Of a DNA stretch of 64,000 nt, positions 56,501 through 64,000 are shown in pieces. The notes beneath the pieces are model-generated. The model did not search any database, was not told the DNA's origin, and worked only from the letters and a program-made list of their open reading frames with translations. The position numbers and the translations under genes were made by a program. This stretch comes from Hemibagrus wyckioides (lineage: Eukaryota > Chordata > Actinopteri > Siluriformes > Bagridae): assembly GCF_019097595.1 (NCBI RefSeq), contig NC_080715.1:9670573-9734572 (forward strand), written 5' to 3'. The stretch's first letter is position 1. Every line of letters starts with the position of its first letter.

Positions 56501-59496
56501 CCTCAGTAGCTCTTACAGGTGAACCCTCAGTAGCTCTTACAGGTGAACCCTCAGTTTCTCCTACAGGTGAACCCTCAGTTTCTCCTACAGGTGAACCCTC
56601 AGTTTCTCCTACAGGTGAACCCTCAGTTTCTCCTACAGGTGAACCCTCAGTTTCTCCTACAGGTGAACCTTTAGGTGAATCTTCAGGAACAGAAGGTTGT
56701 ACATGTTTAGGAACATCTCCGGTCTTCACACCTGAAGTGGGCTCCTCCATCGTAGCTGATGGCATTTCTTCTTGTCCGGCTTTATCTTCAGTCTGGACCT
56801 CTGGTTTGGTCATTTCAGTCTTTGGTTTTTCATCATCAGAATCGGAGTCAGAATCAGAATCGCTGGAAGATGACGAAGAAGATGTATCATCATCATCTTT
56901 TGGTGCCTCATCAGCACTAGTTGGACTTGTTGCATCTTTGTTCCTAGATGTCTCTGCAACTGGAGGAGTTTCTGCTGCTGCACCAACGCCGCAGCTTTCC
57001 GTTTCGGCTTTGACAGAAGCATCAGTTACCGGTTCAGCTTGTTTGGCATCGACAGTAGTGATAGTTTTTTCACTCAAAGCTTCACATGAAACCTGAGGTG
57101 TTGAGGCAACTGTAGCCACTGTGCTTTCACCTGGCACGGGATCCCCGCTTTGTTCATATTCGCCTATTGCAACACCTTGACTGAGAGATCCTGGAGTGGA
57201 AACTCTAGTAGGGAAGGCAACAGTGGTCTTGTAGGCTAGCAGAGCAGCCCTCTCGTCAGGAGCCTCTAAGGCTGAGAAAACGGCAAATGGGATACATATT
57301 GTGAGCTGTTTATCTTTCACACAATCCTGACTCCAGGAAGCAACATCCTTGTGACCAAAGTTGACAGCAAAAAAAAAATCTACTGTTCTATTTATGCCAT
57401 ATGACAAAAAACATGCATGCTGCACTCTCAAATATACTGTGGTCTTGTTTTAAAGAAGCAGTTTGTAACTATATGAGCCCTCTGCTGCCTGAGAGGTGAA
57501 TTACAATTGAAATGAAAACACAGACTGACCCCATCCTTTCTGCTGACAACTAATTCTGCCTCATGGGTTGAATGTTGTAAATTGTAAAGTAAAAAAAATT
57601 GAGCATTTCTGTCCAAATGCTTTAAAAGAAACTTAAAACAAAACTTTCTGCACCATAAATGCACACATCAGCACTTGATTCAAATAGTCATACTGCCACT
57701 GATCTGTTTTCTTTTTACATACACACTTTTATATTTTCCCTTATACTTTCTTCACTTTTCCACCCGCAATTATTTCTATTTGATTGGAATTTTATTAAAA
57801 CTCTATTCTTAGTATATTTTTGTTTTTGTATATTTTTTATCATATATTTAAATATAATTCTTTATTTTATACTCTTATCGATTCTTTAAGTGATAAAGAA
57901 AATTTTAATTTGATAAAAACATTTTAAAAGAAAATATTCCAAAAACTTATTCTGCTTTTGTTTCTAATTCTATAATAACTTTATTTTTATTCTACTTTTA
58001 TGACACAGAGTTAAAATGCATTCCACTACATCATACTGTGTATAAAATCTGAATTAAAATTGAGTAAAAAAATAATGCATATCTGATAGATGGCAAAATT
58101 GCAAGTCACACTTTTTCTAATAGACCTTTGCAATTATGTGATTGCTAAAGGGTTCAAAAAACATTTTTCTTTCAAATCACAAACTGCTCCTTTAAGTTTT
58201 GAAATTTACCCAGTTATATGTGATTTGCAGTAAAATAGCACTTGTGTGGGTGAGTAAGCAGAAAATGTTACTGAAAATACATTAATGTCTTTTGTGCCAT
58301 GAAAGCAATTTCCAGTGTGAACAAAAATAAAGAAAATCAGACATTTATATGTCCTTTTGTACCATTAGCCTAAATACATTATTCCCCTAAAAATAAATAA
58401 TATAATTCGATCATATTACCTTTCTCTGCACACTCAATACAAGTAAATATAATGAAGACATGTACTTATGCCATAAATCCTTATGCAGGCCAAGCCAAAA
58501 AACAAAACCATAGCTGTGTGTTGATGTTAGGCAGCTGAAGCGCTGAATTAAAGATGACAAAATGCTGTAAAAAATATGTGAAACTGATTAACTGTTAATC
58601 AAGTCAAAGCATTGAATGAAAAAGGCATGCTATTACTCTTACTTGAAGCTTTCTTTGTTGGTTTCTTGGGTGCCTCAGTTTTAGTGCAGAAAGCTGCAGA
58701 GAGTGGAGTTCTCACTGAGCCCCAGCCATCCTGTCGGAGGCACTGAATATAAACAAGGAATAGTATTTAATGTAGAGTAAATTATTATAGGAGTGCATCA
58801 TTTAAAGCTTTCTTTCAGGATTTGTAAGAAAAGATGAACCAGAAACAAAACACACACAATTATATTCTGATCACCAATTTAGCTCAATTTATACCGCAAT
58901 TATCATAAACCAGCCCCAAAAGACATTGTTCTAGCTCACTATATAATGACAAGTGATAATTAAAGCAACCGTGTCTTAGTAGCCACCATGGGCCACTAGA
59001 ACAGCCTTGGCATAGATTCTGCAAATGTCTAAAAGTGTATTGAAGAGATGAACATTCTTCCTAAAGATTTTCTCTCAGCTGGCGTTTTGATGATAGTGCT
59101 GGAGAGCAAAGTCTAAAACAGGGCTGTCCAGTCTTATCCAGAAAGGTCTTGGGTGGAGTCAGGAAGCCACACCTGAGACTACTGAAAGCCAAACTCACCT
59201 GATTAAACAGATGGAATCAGGTGCGGCTCCTGCTTGAATAGACAAGTAGCAAAAAGTGAAAAGTAGCAACCAAACCGACCGTTTGTGGATGGGTTTGACC
59301 CTGATCTAATATCTCATTACTAAAGCTCACACAGGCCACTGTATTGGGAACTGGGTAATGATTTAGATGCACTAAATTGGTAGCTATAAGGCTCCTTTCC
59401 TTGCATATATATTCCTTGCTTCCTCTGTAACAACACAAAGTGCATTTCAAACAATAAAAAAAAAACTACTACCTATGCACAACTAGACAACTCGAC

Positions 59497-59563
<67 letters not shown>

Positions 59564-60116
59564 CAGATACATAGAGAGACAGACAGACAGAAATAGACAA
59601 ATAGACAGACAGAAATAGACAGATAGATAGATAGACAGAAATAGACAAAGAGATAGACAGAAATAGACAAACAGATAGACAGACAGATAGATAGACAGAT
59701 AGATTCCCAATATAGCACGTTGATTGATTCACAATGTCAGCATTGTTTGCTGTAGGGTCTTAATTAGATCCAGTTAAAACTCATACAAAATTCATATAAT
59801 ATACCGATTACAAAAGCAAGAGTGATATTCAGCATTATTTTCCATAACGGTTAACGCCAGAACTGTAGTTTAACTGTAGTTTGTTTATGCTACAATTTAT
59901 CGTGTAACGAATTATGTAAGTCGCGTTATGAGGTTATTAAGGACGGTTTATAATTGGCATTTAGTTTTATATCAAAATTAAATACAAAACAACCAACAAA
60001 GTTGTGGATAAAACTGTCCTTGCACTTGCGGTATTTATGTCACACTTTAATCTTTTAGTTTTTAATTTTACCTTCAACGTTCCGAGTCGTCCTAGCCTTA
60101 GCAGGGAGGTCGCCAT
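53533..60116 (-). CDS. ndufv3: NADH:ubiquinone oxidoreductase flavoprotein 3 (complex I accessory subunit)
   Basis: Accessory subunit of the flavoprotein module of mitochondrial complex I. Exons: 60116-60072, 58742-58643, 57271-56012 (cassette), 53693-53533. With the cassette 521 residues; without it 101 (human short form 108). Residues 1-35 form a basic, hydroxylated presequence ([15 protein letters not shown], then [10 protein letters not shown]). The conserved C-terminal domain is unmistakable: [43 protein letters not shown] and stop. Every junction around the cassette is phase 1, so skipping or including it keeps frame, matching the known short and long vertebrate isoforms. The ATG lies in AAAGATGGCGACC, a YY1-type site common at nuclear genes for mitochondrial proteins. 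Confidence 0.94.
56012..57271 (-). CDS. ndufv3: ndufv3 in-frame cassette exon (long isoform)
   Basis: 1260 bp, 420 codons, bounded by TTCTCAG at the acceptor and GAGG|GTACAC at the donor. It encodes a low-complexity, acidic, Ser/Thr/Glu/Pro-rich segment with no fold recognised: a Ser/Asp run ([20 protein letters not shown]), ten eight-residue repeats, then Ala/Glu/Pro-rich text ([19 protein letters not shown]). Conserved in position with the large alternative exon of mammalian NDUFV3. The plus-strand ORF over it is a by-product of the repetitive composition. Confidence 0.88.
56437..56676 (-). repeat. ndufv3: Coding minisatellite, 24 bp x 10, in the ndufv3 cassette
   Basis: Plus-strand unit GCTCTTACAGGTGAACCCTC+AGTA, read on the minus strand as GSPVRATE or GSPVGETE. 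Five GETE-type units are followed by five RAT/RAP-type units, so each subtype is grouped. The first and last units are slightly diverged. Confidence 0.95.
59121..59300 (+). repeat. Interspersed repeat (copy 1)
   Basis: GGGCTGTCCAGTCTTATCCA, CCACACCTGAGACTACTGAA, GATGGAATCAGGTGCGGCTC; a second copy at about 61425-61565 has the same order (GTCCAATCTCACCCGG, CTGAGTCTATAGAAAGCCAA, GGTGGAATCAGATGTGGCTC). In ndufv3 intron 1. Confidence 0.65.
59498..59704. repeat. Compound (GATA)n/(GACA)n microsatellite
   Basis: GATA units, then mixed GACA and AATAGACA units, in ndufv3 intron 1. Confidence 0.97.
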
Positions 60117-60124
60117 CTTTGTGC
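60104..60124 (-). promoter_or_regulatory. ndufv3: YY1-type site overlapping the ndufv3 start codon
   Basis: Minus strand CAAAGATGGCGACCTC fits the YY1 consensus (AANATGGCG) with the ATG as initiator. Motif match only. Confidence 0.5.
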
Positions 60125-61903
60125 TCCTTATATTATTGTACGTGCAGAAAAGCGACTTTAATTGAAGCGTTCCGGGAATTGAAAAGATGATTTATTCCTT
60201 ATTTCAGACATTATTTTTTTTTCTATCTATCAATATATAATGGTTTACAATATCACAAAGGTTAATACTGTTGCGACAATCCAGATACACTTGCAAATAT
60301 GACTATAATGAAACAGAATATTAGTAATGTAAATATACACTCAGTAGCCCCTATAAGATAGGCTTTATATTATATCTGCACTATGATACCGTTTATTAAA
60401 TGAAAGTATAATGTAATACATCTTTATACACATTTATTAACTGTAGCCAGATACCTGCAGGTGAATTAAGTACCAGATGCCTTAATGTCAGATAAACAGT
60501 TGTTCACCTAATTTATTCAGCTAACACATGTCCTGTGGTCAGACACAGACCAATTTACACATACTGTGCATGAGCTGGTCTCTAATTGTACACTGACTGT
60601 AACTGAACAATCCAGCTCAGTCTGACCAGCTCCCAAGTTGACAAAACACAGTCCAAGCTGGTTGTGGGTGTATATTTGATGCAGCTTAGCAGTTGTGTGC
60701 CTTGCTGACATCACTGCAAATACAGTTCATTGTGTAAAATGGGTATATGTAGAACTCAGAAGGACTGAAGAATCATCATACAGACATATTTGCTTGAATA
60801 TATAGTTTGTTATTTGAGGAAACGTTCAATCATCACAGTTAGATAGCTAGCTTGTAGTTAACCAAACATGGAAAATAATAATTATAAGAATTCATATCAA
60901 ATAATATGTCAGGGTCAATTTTACCTTAAAGTGGCAAGTAAGCTGCACACACTACTTCAGTGTCACTTTAATAGTCCAGCAACCAAATAATATCTGGCCA
61001 GCTGTGGGCCTTATTCTTTGATGGAAAGGGTCAAGTGTGCGTACATCATTGCAACAGAAGATCTACAGTCAGTAACTGAATCTAACCAAAAAGTCTACAA
61101 AATATGGACACTGATAAGATTATTAATTTATTATAGAATTGTATAAGCTACTAAATATATAAATTAGAACATTTTGGTTGCTTCAAAATAAATTACTCTA
61201 GAAACGGTTATGACTCTGGGTTACTAAGCAGAAGGTCAAGGTTCATGCCCGAGCAAGGCCCTTAACTCTCTCTTCCTAAACAAGCAAGAAAGCCCTTGAA
61301 ACCAAATTCCTAACAAGCATGGGTATGCAAAAAAAAGAGGATTTCATTGTGTTGTAATGTTAAAGGGATAAATTATTGCTTTTTAATATGAAGCAAATCT
61401 GAAAATCTGACCTTGTCAATGCATATGGCGGTGTCCAATCTCACCCGGTGCGAGTGCGGGTTTTCATTCCAACCAAGCATAAGCCAAACCTGAGTCTATA
61501 GAAAGCCAAGAACAACTGAATAAACAGGTGGAATCAGATGTGGCTCCCGCTTGATTGGAATGTAATGGTAATGACAATGAAGAAAAAAAACTTTGAAGAA
61601 CATTAAAAAAAATGATTTTTCACAAATTTTTTGTAAAGGTCCATAACCAGGTTAGACACAGAAAAACAGTACACACATCTATATATTTATTAAGTTCATT
61701 CTTCACTCATAGAAACTGAGAAACAATGCAGAAGCCTAGAAACAATGCCACCTGTACTGTAATTGGATACATATACAAAGACAGGTTTTCATGTGAATGC
61801 TGATAAGGCTTCACAGTCTAATAAAAATATATGGCAAAAAAGAGCAACAGAGGCCTCATCCCAGGCTGAGGCACAAGGTGGTGTAATGGTGTGAAAAGGT
61901 TGT
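60125..61903. other. Intergenic between ndufv3 and atp5pf
   Basis: Holds a SINE remnant (about 61205-61330) and the second interspersed repeat copy (61425-61565). The ndufv3 promoter side is near 60125 and the atp5pf 3' UTR near 61700-61903. No other gene. Confidence 0.45.
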
Positions 61904-63429
61904 TTACTTGGTGGACACTTCATCCAGCTTTGGTTCTGTAATAAATAAAAAAGTCATTTTAATTAAAGCCTCAGGCTTACTACTAAATGTAGAAACAGAT
62001 TATCACTAGATTGCTAGCTTTGTGTTCATATTTATTTCATGCTTAACTGATCCTCCTAATTACAACCAATATAAATGTATAATTTAGTAAGGATGCAAAA
62101 AAAGTTTAAGTTAAAGGCTACATAAAAGCCTATATAAATGAAACTACACAGATACACATGAGAAATCTTTGCACCCTGCATAGTTCTGTATAAATTTTAG
62201 ACATCCCATTACATTATATTTATGCTCATTACATTCTCCCCCCACGCCCCAGGAGGCAAAAGTACTAACCACTAAGCCTCACCTAAAACCTTTATGTACG
62301 ATAAATAACATGTACTTTACCTGAAGCAGAAATATAAATAGAAGGGTTCTACTTCTAATCAAGAAGCACGTTACCTAAGGTGTCTCCTCTCCTTTGTAAG
62401 AACAAGATTTCTGTATTTTTTTTCACCACTGGTGATCAGTAACACAAGCCCACATCACCTTAAGTGTAGGTTTAACACATAACATGGTCATTAAAATGAC
62501 TGCTGACATTTGCTTCTAGTTTAAAATCATGTTTCCACATCCCTGATATGACTCAAGTCTGCCTTTGCAGCTCTGTGTGAAGGCCCCAAGCTTTGTTTCA
62601 AATAAAAATACAGACACAACATATGCAAACAATTCCCTCATAGAAATGGGCAACAACACAAGTTTGTATTTACAGAACAAAAAGGTTAGAATTTTATGTT
62701 ATACTATTATGAGAGTTCTAATATGGTTGCTAGGTTTGCTTGTGCTTAATCGTTCAGCTTTTGCTCACTAGTTTACTCGCATGGTTGATCAGACTGTATG
62801 AGCTCATTCAAGCGTGAACATAGTTTTAATAACAGAGGCATGAATGGGATGAGCAATTAGCTTCGGGCTACGAAGGTAAGTCTTACGTAAGGTTTACCCA
62901 GGAATAGATTTGCCTACGTTATAATAAAAGGGGGAAATTCTGATGAAGTAAACAACACAATAACACAGTGTATTTGTACTTGGTATGTACAAACCATATC
63001 TAATAGCATTGCCTTGTAGCATTGCTTCAAAGCTCAGTTATGGTAATTAAAATAAACCATTGACCCACCAGGGAAATTAAACTCTGGGAATGATTCCAGG
63101 TCTCCACCACCATATAGTCTTTGTAGTTTGGCGATTTCCTCAGCCAGGGCCTTGTGGTATTCAGGACCTGCGTCAACTAGACCACTAGTTCTCCTGGTAA
63201 TACAGGAGGAAGCAGTTATGTAAACACACACTGACTGAACAATTATTACCAAAAAGCAGTGAAAAGTTAATTTATTTAAATTCAGAAATAATGTGGTAAT
63301 GAGTTTATATGGCCAAAATGCCACATACTGTATGAAGCTGTCACATCAGGATGAGAAACACTTACGTGCTCATTGAGGAATAGCTGCGAATGGAATCCAA
63401 GAAGAGCTTCTGAATAGGGTCCAAGCCAG
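61904..63429 (-). CDS. atp5pf: ATP synthase peripheral stalk subunit F6 (coupling factor 6), C-terminal three exons
   Basis: Subunit of the peripheral stalk of mitochondrial ATP synthase, linking F1 to Fo. Exons seen: 63429-63366, 63193-63069, 61935-61904; phases agree. They encode LDPIQKLFLDSIRSYSSMS, TSGLVDAGPEYHKALAEEIA, KLQRLYGGGDLESFPEFNFP and EPKLDEVSTK, aligning with human ATP5PF from DPIQKLF to the end. The first exon here enters in phase 1 after a TTAG acceptor; the N-terminal exon with the mitochondrial presequence and start codon is not found between 63430 and 64000, so the gene continues beyond the window. Head-to-tail with ndufv3. Confidence 0.94.
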
Positions 63430-63519
63430 CTAACAGGCAAAGAAAGAAGCAAAGTGTTTAGCACATCTTCTTACATACACAGGATATTTCTTGCATAAAC
63501 ATACTGTATATTAACTGAC

Positions 63520-63564
63520 TGATCGATAGATCGATAGATCGATAGATAGATAGATCGATAGATC

Positions 63565-63634
<70 letters not shown>
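63520..63634. repeat. (GATA)n with (GATC) interruptions
   Basis: GATA tetranucleotides with several GATC units at the left end, in an atp5pf intron. Confidence 0.97.
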
Positions 63635-64000
63635 ATATAGGGTCGTGCTTCTGAATTTCAAAACAAAATTAGTGAAGACTTCCAGACTGATTTCCCCAAA
63701 AGCCAATACTATATAGTTAGAGACTGATTTTCAAGATCTTTCAAGCTTTTTTCTTCATATTTTTTCCCTACTTTCTTTTTGCTATATTTTAAAGCCCACT
63801 GACTGCTTTCTATATATTATTTCTATAAATATTTCTGCTTTATTGCAAAAAATAAGGAAAACTTAATGGACTTTGAACCTTAGCGACCTGGTATATATTA
63901 TTATCACAGACCCTCCATATTTTTTTTTAATAATTTCTGAATTTCTAAAGTTTTTCCAAGTCAAATGATTGAAATTAACCCACTTTACATTGATATGTAT
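63635..64000. other. atp5pf intron, AT-rich
   Basis: No exon for the mitochondrial presequence, no ORF and no repeat recognised. Confidence 0.4.

Noticed and set aside
56437..56676. Direct repeats of 24 bp as a possible CRISPR array
   Set aside because: Units are contiguous without spacers, in frame in a fish exon.
56326..57096. 256-residue plus-strand ORF with SPTGEPSV repeats
   Set aside because: It lies opposite the ndufv3 cassette exon; the 24-bp repeat is open on both strands. The minus strand has the splice sites, phase and the conserved gene.

Overview
This is nuclear DNA from a ray-finned fish. Exons are small and bounded by GT/AG signals, simple-sequence repeats are very abundant, and there are many Tc1/mariner DNA transposons, a PIF/Harbinger end, LINE debris and tRNA-derived SINE copies. 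The dense Tc1 content and the SINE type suggest an otophysan such as a catfish; that is inference only. The gene set matches part of human 21q22.3 (PDXK, TMPRSS3, PKNOX1, NDUFV3), plus ATP5PF, a chromosome 21 gene in human.

Layout. 1-~875: end of a PIF/Harbinger-type element with a frameshifted Myb/SANT-like ORF (-). 2614-16695: pdxk (-), 11 coding exons, introns loaded with Tc1, LINE and (TA)n. 16696-19363: promoter side of pdxk, then a Tc1 remnant and simple repeats. 19364-22449: a secreted FGF of the FGF4/5/6 type (+), 4 coding exons. 25804-39056: tmprss3 (+), 13 coding exons, a type II membrane serine protease; its introns hold a duplicated repeat cluster, a fold-back Tc1 derivative and a 1248-bp Tc1 element. 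39763-41010: a second 1248-bp Tc1 copy in inverted orientation. 43749-48962, with a 5' exon at 51858 and upstream: pknox1 (-), a TALE homeobox gene. 53533-60116: ndufv3 (-), a complex I accessory subunit with a 1260-bp in-frame cassette exon that carries a 24-bp minisatellite. 61904-63429: atp5pf (-), ATP synthase coupling factor 6, whose N-terminal exon lies beyond the window.

The genes do not form an operon or pathway; they are an old syntenic block. Two neighbours (ndufv3, atp5pf) serve oxidative phosphorylation, pdxk makes pyridoxal phosphate, and tmprss3 and pknox1 act at the membrane and in the nucleus. The least expected content is the FGF gene, since human chromosome 21 has no FGF, and the pair of near-identical inverted Tc1 elements that flank the last exon of tmprss3 and carry different coding lesions. 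No tRNA or rRNA gene, CRISPR array or viral gene was recognised. All exon coordinates were derived by eye from reading frame, splice dinucleotides and phase, with no alignment run.
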